A stretch of 64,000 nt of DNA from Haloprofundus marisrubri. GTDB taxonomy: Archaea; Halobacteriota; Halobacteria; Halobacteriales; Haloferacaceae. The notes below the pieces were generated by a model. It had not been told where the DNA came from. It saw only the letters and a list, made by a program, of their open reading frames with translations, and made no database searches. Positions 8,453 to 16,129 of the stretch are shown piece by piece. The translations under genes and the position numbers were made by a program. Numbering within the stretch: the first letter of the stretch is position 1; every line of letters starts with the position of its first letter. The stretch spans positions 310,001 to 374,000 of the forward strand of contig NZ_LOPU01000029.1 in assembly GCF_001469955.1 (NCBI RefSeq), written 5' to 3'.

Positions 8453-9439
8453 TCACGACGACCGAACAAGCGGCTCGTACCACTCCCGATTCTCGTCGTA
8501 CCAGTCGATGAACTCTCTAACGCCCTCCTCGATGGACCGCGATGGTTCGTAACCAATCGCTTCCTGTGCTTTCTCTACAGATGCGTGCGTGTGCTCCGCG
8601 TCGGCTTGACGGGGCTCTTCGTAGACGATATCGAGTTCGGGCGCGAGTTGGTCCCGAACGGCTACCGCCAACTCCCGAATCGAGATGTTGTCACTGCTAC
8701 CGACGTTCAGTACTCCACCGTCCGCGGCGTCGGTTGCCAACAACGATCGATTCGCGTCGACAATATCGTCGACGTAGGTGAAATCCCGTGTCTGCGACCC
8801 GTCGCCGTAGATGACTGGCGGCTCGCCGTTGTAACACCGAGAGACGAAGTTCGAGATCGCCATATTCGGTCGCATTCGTGGCCCGTACACCGTGAAGTAC
8901 CGCAGACACACGGTCGGTAGGCCGTGAAGTTCGTTGTACACTCTAGCGTAGTGTTCGCCGGCGAGTTTCGTCACCCCGTAGGGGCTCACCGGCTCTGTCT
9001 GATGCTCTTCGGTGTAGGGTAGCGACTGCGGTTTTCCGTATACTGACGATGAACTAGCCAAGATAACGCGACGGGTTTCGCTCCGTGCAGCCGACTCCAG
9101 TACATTGACTAACCCACCGAGATTGATGTCGGTCACCTCCCGCGGTTCGTCGACGCTGGTCCGGACTCCCGCCTGTGCGGCCTGATGGACGACGGCCTCG
9201 GCGTCGCAGACGAGGTCAGACACCAGGTCGGAATCGCGTACGTCGCCTTCGATTAGTTCGTAGCTGCCCTCACTGTCGGCAGCGACCGCTCGACACCGTT
9301 CGACAGTCCGTCGTTTGATCCCGAGATCGTAGAAGGGCTCGAAGTTGTCGAGGACGGTGACGTCGTTTCCCTCCGCGACGAAAGCCTCGGTCAGGTGGCC
9401 GCCGATAAACCCGGCACCACCAGTGACGAGTATTCGCAT
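8453..9439 (-). CDS. NAD-dependent nucleotide-sugar epimerase/dehydratase (extended SDR)
   Basis: A 328-residue extended short-chain dehydrogenase. The N-terminal NAD site is MRILVTGGAGFIGGHL, with the acidic residue binding the adenosine ribose in VTVLDNFEPF. ILASSSSVYG and SPYGVTKLAGEHYA supply the catalytic S and Y-x-x-x-K. Later RYFTVYGPRMRPNMAI and GDGSQTRDFTYVDDIVDA match UDP-glucose/UDP-glucuronate 4-epimerase-like proteins. It most likely interconverts nucleotide sugars for the glycan built by its neighbours. I start at the ATG at 9439 because the Rossmann fold begins there; an in-frame ATG at 9475 would add twelve residues. It follows the STT3-like gene on the same strand with a gap of about 50 bases. 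Confidence 0.88.
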   Translation of the reverse strand: MRILVTGGAGFIGGHLTEAFVAEGNDVTVLDNFEPFYDLGIKRRTVERCRAVAADSEGSYELIEGDVRDSDLVSDLVCDAEAVVHQAAQAGVRTSVDEPREVTDINLGGLVNVLESAARSETRRVILASSSSVYGKPQSLPYTEEHQTEPVSPYGVTKLAGEHYARVYNELHGLPTVCLRYFTVYGPRMRPNMAISNFVSRCYNGEPPVIYGDGSQTRDFTYVDDIVDANRSLLATDAADGGVLNVGSSDNISIRELAVAVRDQLAPELDIVYEEPRQADAEHTHASVEKAQEAIGYEPSRSIEEGVREFIDWYDENREWYEPLVRSS

Positions 9440-9490
9440 CGCTCGGGGCGAATACTTCATCGGATATAACATCACCGAGATGTGAACGAA

Positions 9491-12400
9491 TCAGTTCCCA
9501 CCCTGCCCTGAAAGCTGGGCAACCTCTTCTGGGTTAGCAGCTTCCCCTCGAATCTCTACTTGATTGATTGCTCCTTTGAATCGTCGCTCGTCATTGACAG
9601 ATGCTCCGATTCTGAGATGCTTTCGGCTAGGGAGCCCTGTTTCGATTCCTCCACGACGCACCTCCTCGCCGTCGATGTAGAGACGGACTTCCGAGCCGTC
9701 CCGAACGGCAGCGAGATGATGCCATTCGCCGTCGTCCACGTGTTCTGTGGAGAGTACTGTCGCGCTGGCCTCCGAGCCATCACCGAGTGCAACCATGACA
9801 CGGCCTCTCCAGAGCGCGAGCTGATACCCTTCTGTCCCTTCGTAGGCACCATTTTCGCTGTTCGAGACCAAACGAGGGTACTGTAGTCCGTTACGATAAT
9901 CTACTCCTTCATCTGTTCGAATCCACGCCGACACGGTGAGTCCTCCCTCACCACTCAACTCCTCAGCATCAGGTACAGATACCGACCCACTTCCGTCGAA
10001 TTCTAGAGCGTACCCGTCGAATCCTTCTGCCCACGTCACCCCACTCACGGAACCGTGATAACCTCCTTGTGAGTCGAACACAAATTCCCCACGCCCTTCG
10101 TTGAATGACCATACTGCACGCGAACCTTTCTCAGGGGTGAACCCGCCAGACTGAACCGCCTCTTCCGAAACTTGGTATCGTTGTCCAGCCAACAAATACT
10201 CACCAGCGTACGGCACCCGAACTGCATACCACCCGTTCTCAGTCGGTTGCACAGACCGCTCATACGTAATCGACTCGTTGCCGACGTTGGCCTCCGTCTG
10301 CACTGTCTGACTTCCGCCGTCACCGCGTCCAACGAGTACAGCCCCCGGAGCGAGACCGAACACTTTCCGCGAACCATCGGTACTCGAGTACAGCGCCTTG
10401 TAGTGCCCGATACCCGGTATCGAACCGTCGCCACCACCGTACTGCGAATGAAGTCGCGAGTGGAGCGACTCACCCCCTCGACCATCACCGGCGATAGCTG
10501 GCCCATCCTCAGTCACGATGAACCCAACACGGTCTCGCAACCGTCGGTACCACTCCTCGCCGTCTCTCGACCCGAGGAACTCACGATAGTTATTGAACGC
10601 GAAGCCGTACGAATCTGAGTTCCCGTTCACCAAGTAATTATACGCCCGATTCCAACTCCACTCGCTGAACACGTAGTTCTCGGGATACTCCAATCCCTTT
10701 TCCTCCGAATACTCACGCATCCACATCGCGGCATCGTACAGCCCATCTGGAACCAGCAATTGCCCGGTCTTCACCGGAACTTGGACGAAACTGAAACTTC
10801 CGGCGAACAGCCCAAGACCCAACAGAGACATCGCCTCACGACGCTCCGGACGTTCCAACCCGACCGTCTCCCCCATTGCTTCACGTCCGCGCCGACCGGA
10901 CTCTACCTCCGCGAACGGTTTTGGCATCCGCATGGCGTCTATCTTCGCCGCCAGATGAACGAATCCCAGTCCCGCAAACACCGCGAGGAACACTGCCAAC
11001 TCACCGGCGAAGCGCAACTGAACCAGCGCCAGCGCTAGGAAATACCACGTGTAAATCCCCATCGCCAACCAGCCCGGTTCGTACTCCCGGGACGACCGAA
11101 GCAGCGCCCACCCGGCGTACGGAAGCCCCAAGAGCACAAACAAGCCGAACGACAGCAGCGGTCCGACGAGCGACCCCTGGTCAGCACTCACCAGTGACTG
11201 CGTTTCTGCGATCCCCTCCGTCTCAAAGAGGAACTGAACCCCGCTCTGAAGTTCCGCACCCATCTGCGGGATGACGAAGGGCAGAGCTCCGAAAACGACG
11301 ACGCTCGCGACGACCTCTCCACCGAGGAGCATCCGTGCGGACCACCCCTGTCTCAACGCCAGTTCGGTGACACCCACTACGGCGACCGACCCGACGAACA
11401 ACCCAGCAGGCGCGAACGCGACGGTCGTTCCGTGCCACCCCAGCGCGAAGTGCGCTCCCGCGGTCAAGATAGCAGCGAGTGCAAGCCCGCCGATAAGCCC
11501 ACCCAACTCACGAGCCGGCGACTTCCCCGCCTGAACCGTCGTGGTCGCCCATCCGACGACGACCAGTCCCAGCGGAAGAATTAGCAATGGCCCGGCCTCC
11601 CACGCGAGTGTCTGTCCGGCGACGGCGACGCCGAACAGGGCGCTCCAGAACGCGGTTTTGGCGTCACGTCGACTCGGTTCTGCGGCCAACGAAACCAACG
11701 CCACTGCGGTCAGTGCCAGCCAGAAGTAGTCGAACGCGTGGTGGTCGGCGAAGCCGAGACTCGTCCGATAGGCGTAGGCGGGAATCAACGCCAGTGCCAG
11801 CACTGCTGCGAGCGCGACCCGACGGTCGTCGCTCAACCGGAGCGTCGTCAGATACACCAACGCACCAGTTAGCACCGCAGTGACGACGGGGTAAACCGAA
11901 AGGACGATTCCCGACGCGTTCGCGCCGCCGCCCAACAACTCTGTCCAGAACCAAAGCGTCACCACGAGCAGCGGTTCGCCGGCCGTGACCCGATGCGGTA
12001 GCGACGCCACCGCGCCGATGTCGAACGGGCCGTTCGTCTCCGCGGCCACGGTTTCGACGAGGTAGCGATAGAAGTACGGGTCGTTCGCCGAGAGGACGAT
12101 AGCGCCTTCGCGGAACACCGCCGAAATAGAGATGAGTCGGACGAGTGCGAGAAAGACGAGCGCCCCCGCGAGTGCCAGTGCTGCGGTTCGGTCGACGCTC
12201 ACGTTCGAGAGCGAAGGCATCGTCACCGACCGTGACGTGGATTTCGAGGTCGAAGGCGTCGCCGCTCTCTCGCCGTCGAGCGCTGCACGCACTGCCGCGG
12301 GGTCGCTGACGCGGTACCCACCGTCTCGCTTCTCGACGATGTCCGCCGCGACGATTTCGCCGAACAGTCCTGAATCGACGTCGACGTCGTCGAACGTCCA

Positions 12401-12499
12401 CGTGCCGTGTTCGTCGGCGGCGAGGATAGAGCGCAGCGCCGATTCGGCGTTCGGGCGCTCCGCGAGGAGGGTAGTCGTCGCCTCGCGCGTATCTGTCAT
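9491..12499 (-). CDS. STT3/AglB-related membrane protein with altered WWDYG region and C-terminal LamG domain
   Basis: A 1002-residue protein in four parts. (1) A cytoplasmic N-terminal winged-helix-like segment, residues 1-90. (2) About 12-13 transmembrane helices, residues 105-560. They carry the STT3 acidic motifs SANDPYFYRYL (about 137-147) and LGFADHHAFDYF. (3) An extracytoplasmic domain with FSEWSWNRAYNYLVNG at about 611-626, where canonical AglB has the acceptor-binding WWDYG. (4) A LamG/concanavalin-A-like beta-sandwich at about 794-1002 (LEFDGSGSVSVPD, LTVSAWIRTDEG, WHHLAAVRDGSEVRLYIDGE). AglB transfers glycans from dolichol phosphate to Asn of secreted proteins. The membrane half supports a related GT-C enzyme, but without WWDYG its acceptor may not be an Asn sequon. 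The LamG domain could bind carbohydrate. Confidence 0.82.
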   Translation of the reverse strand: MTDTREATTTLLAERPNAESALRSILAADEHGTWTFDDVDVDSGLFGEIVAADIVEKRDGGYRVSDPAAVRAALDGERAATPSTSKSTSRSVTMPSLSNVSVDRTAALALAGALVFLALVRLISISAVFREGAIVLSANDPYFYRYLVETVAAETNGPFDIGAVASLPHRVTAGEPLLVVTLWFWTELLGGGANASGIVLSVYPVVTAVLTGALVYLTTLRLSDDRRVALAAVLALALIPAYAYRTSLGFADHHAFDYFWLALTAVALVSLAAEPSRRDAKTAFWSALFGVAVAGQTLAWEAGPLLILPLGLVVVGWATTTVQAGKSPARELGGLIGGLALAAILTAGAHFALGWHGTTVAFAPAGLFVGSVAVVGVTELALRQGWSARMLLGGEVVASVVVFGALPFVIPQMGAELQSGVQFLFETEGIAETQSLVSADQGSLVGPLLSFGLFVLLGLPYAGWALLRSSREYEPGWLAMGIYTWYFLALALVQLRFAGELAVFLAVFAGLGFVHLAAKIDAMRMPKPFAEVESGRRGREAMGETVGLERPERREAMSLLGLGLFAGSFSFVQVPVKTGQLLVPDGLYDAAMWMREYSEEKGLEYPENYVFSEWSWNRAYNYLVNGNSDSYGFAFNNYREFLGSRDGEEWYRRLRDRVGFIVTEDGPAIAGDGRGGESLHSRLHSQYGGGDGSIPGIGHYKALYSSTDGSRKVFGLAPGAVLVGRGDGGSQTVQTEANVGNESITYERSVQPTENGWYAVRVPYAGEYLLAGQRYQVSEEAVQSGGFTPEKGSRAVWSFNEGRGEFVFDSQGGYHGSVSGVTWAEGFDGYALEFDGSGSVSVPDAEELSGEGGLTVSAWIRTDEGVDYRNGLQYPRLVSNSENGAYEGTEGYQLALWRGRVMVALGDGSEASATVLSTEHVDDGEWHHLAAVRDGSEVRLYIDGEEVRRGGIETGLPSRKHLRIGASVNDERRFKGAINQVEIRGEAANPEEVAQLSGQGGN

Positions 12500-12575
12500 T
12501 GCACGCTACACAGTGAAAGAACGGTTAAAATCCTCCGAAGGCCGGTGACAGTCGCTTGACCCGAACGACGCCGAA

Positions 12576-13304
12576 CTACGCCGTCTCGGCGACTTCTTCC
12601 TGCAACCGCCGCTCTGCTTCCTCTCTGTCTTCGGGGTAGCCGACGTCGACACGCCAGCCGTCGAGGCGAATCGCGTCGATGGTTCGCCCGCTCTGCAGCA
12701 GCAGGTTGATGGCGTCGGTTATCTCGTACTCGTCGCGGTCGGAGGGCTGGACGAGATGGCAGGCGTGGAAGATGGCCGGCGAGAACGTGTAGAAGCCAGT
12801 CATCACGAGGTTCGTCGGTGGCTCGTCGGGTTTCTCGATGACTTCGACGATTTCACCGTAGTCGTTCGTGTTACAGACCCCATAGCGACCCGCCTCTTCT
12901 TCGGGCACTTCCTCGACGAGGAACGCCGCGTCGGCGCGCTCTTCGCGTTGTCGACGGAGTACGTCGCCGAGGTTCGCCTCGAACACGTTGTCGCCGAGCA
13001 TCAACACGAAGTCGTCGTCGATGTACTCTTCGACGGTCAACAGCGCGTGCGCCAACCCGTTCTGCTCGCGCTGGTGCGCGTACGTGATGGGGACGCCCTG
13101 GACTTCGTCGCCATAGTGGCTGATAACTTTCTCTTTCTTGTAGCCGACGACGACGATGAACTCGTCGGCACCCAAACGTGCGAGTTTCTCGAAACAGTGT
13201 GTGAGAATCGGTTGACCGTCGACTTCGACCAGTCCTTTCGGTTTCTCGTCGGTGAGCGGTCGCAGACGAGTTCCCTTGCCCGCCGCGAGCACGACTGCTT
13301 TCAT
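12576..13304 (-). CDS. Sugar-1-phosphate nucleotidyltransferase (AglF/RmlA-like)
   Basis: A 242-residue GT-A-fold enzyme that makes an NDP-sugar from a sugar-1-phosphate and an NTP in the cytoplasm. The signature MKAVVLAAGKGTRLRPLT followed by EKPKGLVEVDGQPIL is intact, and LMLGDNVFEANL supplies the metal-binding Asp region. It lacks the C-terminal left-handed beta-helix acetyltransferase of longer relatives and matches AglF of Haloferax N-glycosylation in size. I start at the ATG at 13304, directly before the nucleotide-binding loop; the upstream ATG at 13343 adds 13 residues without homology to the fold. It lies 76 bases upstream of the STT3-like start on the same strand, consistent with supplying its donor pathway. 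Sugar and base specificity cannot be read. Confidence 0.88.
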   Translation of the reverse strand: MKAVVLAAGKGTRLRPLTDEKPKGLVEVDGQPILTHCFEKLARLGADEFIVVVGYKKEKVISHYGDEVQGVPITYAHQREQNGLAHALLTVEEYIDDDFVLMLGDNVFEANLGDVLRRQREERADAAFLVEEVPEEEAGRYGVCNTNDYGEIVEVIEKPDEPPTNLVMTGFYTFSPAIFHACHLVQPSDRDEYEITDAINLLLQSGRTIDAIRLDGWRVDVGYPEDREEAERRLQEEVAETA

Positions 13305-13368
13305 ACCACTCACCGAGAACGCATCGGATATGTGTCTTTTCACTGTGGATGAACTGATTCTTCGGTTC

Positions 13369-15297
13369 TCAGAACAACGGCAGTGCCCGCGTGAAGGTCC
13401 GAACCGCCGGCAATGCGAACTCGCCCGCGTAACCGAAGTACTCCCATCCCGAAAGGAGCAAGAACACCGTCGTCAGCCCACAGGCGACGCCGACGAGTGC
13501 TGCTCCAAGGCGCGGATACGAACCCTCGCCGAGCCCCGTCTCGGAGACGAGTACCCACAGCGCCAGCATCGCTGCCGCGGCGAGATGAACCAGCGCGTGG
13601 AGTTGAATCGCTTCACCCAGTTGGACGCCGTCGAGAAGCAGTACGAGCAGTAGAAGTTGACCGCCGATGGCGAGAGCACCGAAGTAACTCCACGCGAGCG
13701 TCGCCCACTCGCTGAGTGCCTCGCGGACGCTTTCGAGACGGACGGCGGCGTACACCAGTATCGGTAACAACGGTACGAGATACCGAACCGTCACCATCGC
13801 GTGCAGCGGCAGTCGATGCAGGTAGATGAGCGAAAACGTCCACAAACTCGCCACAGCCAGCAGGTCCGTCGCGCGCCTCGGGGATTGAAGCGACCTGCGG
13901 AGACGACGAAGTTGCTCGTGGACCGAACGGCGGTTCCACTCCCTATTGGTCCGCTCTCTCACTCGGCGGACTGTGAGGGGGACGACACCGATGAGCACAC
14001 CGAGAACGGGCGCGGACTCGACGAACGCCATGTTGACCGCTTCGCCGCCGTCGTCGCCAGCTACGTGCGAAAGATAGCCACTGCGGACGAAGATGCGGTA
14101 GAGGCGAATTGGTTCGAAACTCGCAACCAATCCCTGTCGAACGTACTCAGCGAACAGCGCCGCCCGGTCGAGAGCACTGCCGAGAACTGCACCAATGGAC
14201 GCAACGAGGCCAGCGGTCGAAGCGCTTCCATCGCTTCCGGTTCCGCTGTCTCCGCCAGTGAGTTCGCCGCTGGCCCCACTAGTTGGGTCGATTGTGAGCG
14301 CCTGGTCACCCGTAAAGCGCGTCCAGAGACGCGGCGGTGACAATGGATTGCCAGTCACTACGGCATTCGTCACCAGAAACGGCACCAACGAGAGCGCGAA
14401 CGCCACGGCGACAACACCCAGTGTTCGCCAGTCGGTACGCCGCACGGTCAGGAAATCCACCGCGGCGAGTGCGACGAACAGCGTCAGCGCCTCGGCAGGT
14501 TGCACCCACGTCGAGAGTCCGACCGTCGCGTACGCTGCCGACCGAAAGCCGAGCGCCCGGTTTGGCCTCTCTTCACTGACTTCGCGACTTCGATAAAAGG
14601 TGTACAACACGACAGCGACGACGAGCGCCATCGTCGCGTGTCGCTTCGGCAGCGACGCCCAGAAGCCAACGGGTGTGGCAACTACCAGTATCGCCCCCGA
14701 GACGAGTCCGGCCCGTCTGTCGGCGACGCACGCGAGCAGTCGATACACGGCGACACCCGCGAGCGCTGCTGTGACCATAGAGGCCAGTTGCAACGCCATC
14801 AGAGGGAACCACTTCGGGTCCAACGGGGTCGCAAACAGAAGGTTCACGCCGAAGAGGCCAATGGCGGCGACAGCTCCGACAAGATTGCCCATCACCGGAC
14901 GGTCGACGACTCTCCCGACTACGACGCATGCGCCTAGCACGGTGAAACACCAGAGACCGACGACGACGAGCCGGGGGTCCGCGACCAACGCACCCAGTTC
15001 CAACAGCCACAGAATTGGCAGCGCGAGCGCCATCTGGCCGTAGTTTCGGCCGTACAGATAGCCATCAACGACGTTCATGCCGGGTGTCGCACCGTCGGCC
15101 GGACCGTACCGAAGTTCGTCGACGTACAGATGACCGTCGGCAACGCCGACGAACGCGTTGGCGACGGTGTACGTGTCGTTGACGAAGACGCCGACGCGCC
15201 AGAACAGACCGAAGAAGGCGAGTGAGAGAAGAAACAGCGCGAGTCCCGACCGGTCGCCGAACACCGCGGCGACGATTCGTTGTTTCAGGTCCTTCAC
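13369..15297 (-). CDS. Polytopic membrane protein, GT-C/PMT-like
   Basis: A 642-residue membrane protein with about 11-13 hydrophobic helices. After the first helix comes an extracytoplasmic loop with VFVNDTYTVANAF, DGHLYVDELRYGPADGATPG and LYGRNYGQMALALPILW, the arrangement seen in GT-C glycosyltransferases related to the GT39/ArnT families, where an acidic loop 1 holds the catalytic residue. A soluble acidic linker of about 35 residues lies near residues 350-385, and a hydrophobic tail completes it. It would use a dolichyl-phosphate sugar as donor on the outer face of the membrane. Its start overlaps the stop of the next upstream gene by 4 bases, so the two are translated together. Assignment to a fold class is moderate; the substrate is unknown. 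Confidence 0.65.
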   Translation of the reverse strand: MKDLKQRIVAAVFGDRSGLALFLLSLAFFGLFWRVGVFVNDTYTVANAFVGVADGHLYVDELRYGPADGATPGMNVVDGYLYGRNYGQMALALPILWLLELGALVADPRLVVVGLWCFTVLGACVVVGRVVDRPVMGNLVGAVAAIGLFGVNLLFATPLDPKWFPLMALQLASMVTAALAGVAVYRLLACVADRRAGLVSGAILVVATPVGFWASLPKRHATMALVVAVVLYTFYRSREVSEERPNRALGFRSAAYATVGLSTWVQPAEALTLFVALAAVDFLTVRRTDWRTLGVVAVAFALSLVPFLVTNAVVTGNPLSPPRLWTRFTGDQALTIDPTSGASGELTGGDSGTGSDGSASTAGLVASIGAVLGSALDRAALFAEYVRQGLVASFEPIRLYRIFVRSGYLSHVAGDDGGEAVNMAFVESAPVLGVLIGVVPLTVRRVRERTNREWNRRSVHEQLRRLRRSLQSPRRATDLLAVASLWTFSLIYLHRLPLHAMVTVRYLVPLLPILVYAAVRLESVREALSEWATLAWSYFGALAIGGQLLLLVLLLDGVQLGEAIQLHALVHLAAAAMLALWVLVSETGLGEGSYPRLGAALVGVACGLTTVFLLLSGWEYFGYAGEFALPAVRTFTRALPLF

Positions 15298-15815
15298 TCT
15301 CGGACCTCCACAGTGACCGAAACCTGTCGAAGCACCCGTGTTCCGGACTGACTACGCAACAGCACCGATACCTCTGCTTCGTAGCTCGACTGGGTCACTC
15401 GCCCCGGTTCGACCGGTCCGTCGTCGAGCGACAGTGCAAGCGTCGTTGGTCCATCTTCCGTATACGATTCGTCGAGGAACGCGGACGAACTCCGTTCGAT
15501 GCCCAGGGCCGGAATCCGAATCTTGTAGGCAAGTATCGGCTGCCCGGTCACCGACTGGAGGTCTACCGTCGCGTCCGGCACCTGGAGATAGTACGTCTGT
15601 GACCCGTAGTCGCCTCGCTCGAGTCGAATCCCGTCAAGGTCAAGCGAGACGTCGGTCACCGTCGCGTTTCCGCTACCGAGTGCCCGTTCGGGAGCGCTCT
15701 GACTTTCCGTGTCTTCGGCAGTAAAATCGACGCCGGCGACGAGCGGACCGCTTGCTACCGAGAGAACGACGACGGCCAACACAGAGAGCCATACGGCGGC
15801 ACCCGACGCTCGCAT
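15294..15815 (-). CDS. Membrane-anchored exported protein of unknown function
   Basis: Starting from the ATG at 15815, 173 residues with an N-terminal hydrophobic segment (AAVWLSVLAVVVLSVASGPLVAG) that acts as a signal peptide or anchor. The rest is acidic and beta-rich, without recognisable catalytic motifs. It contains regularly spaced short strands such as TYYLQVPDATVDLQSV and SSYEAEVSVLLRSQSG, suggesting an extracellular beta-sandwich. An in-frame ATG at 15935 would add 40 residues that do not look like a leader. It is translationally coupled (4-base overlap) to the GT-C-like gene, so it may be an extracytoplasmic partner or the protein modified by it. No family recognised. Confidence 0.65.
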   Translation of the reverse strand: MRASGAAVWLSVLAVVVLSVASGPLVAGVDFTAEDTESQSAPERALGSGNATVTDVSLDLDGIRLERGDYGSQTYYLQVPDATVDLQSVTGQPILAYKIRIPALGIERSSSAFLDESYTEDGPTTLALSLDDGPVEPGRVTQSSYEAEVSVLLRSQSGTRVLRQVSVTVEVRE

Positions 15816-16081
15816 TCTATCTGCGAACGACAGAGAGACTGAATAAATGCGTCGGAACCGAGAGGCGGCCGCTCCGACTTTGTCGTTTGTGATCCAACCT
15901 ACGACTGGCCGCAGTGACAAGAATGTATGCTCCAATTTCCCCAGACGGCGGCGCGTTTCTCCCTAACCAAGAGCGAACTCTGCCGCGGTAAGAGCACTGT
16001 TCAGCCACCGATTAAAGAGTGCTAACCGAACCTTCGGTGACGGCGACACATTGTTATACTTTCAGCTAAATTCGAAGAGCA

Positions 16082-16129
16082 ATGACTACTCACCCAACCG
16101 TGTTCCGGCCCTGGAGGGGGTCTCGATGA
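16082..16129 (+). other. Possible 15-codon leader ORF coupled to the CHAT gene
   Basis: A TATA-like element (ttgttatac, about 16051-16059) stands about 27 bases before an ATG at 16082, the usual spacing for a leaderless haloarchaeal transcript. That ATG is out of frame with the CHAT gene and opens a 15-codon ORF reading MTTHPTVFRPWRGSR. Its TGA overlaps the ATG of the CHAT protein as ATGA at 16126-16129. A purine-rich stretch (ggaggggg, 16112-16119) sits at Shine-Dalgarno distance from that second ATG. The arrangement suggests that translation of the leader controls or enables the CHAT gene. The peptide itself may have no function. The alternative is transcription starting elsewhere and no leader. 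Confidence 0.4.
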
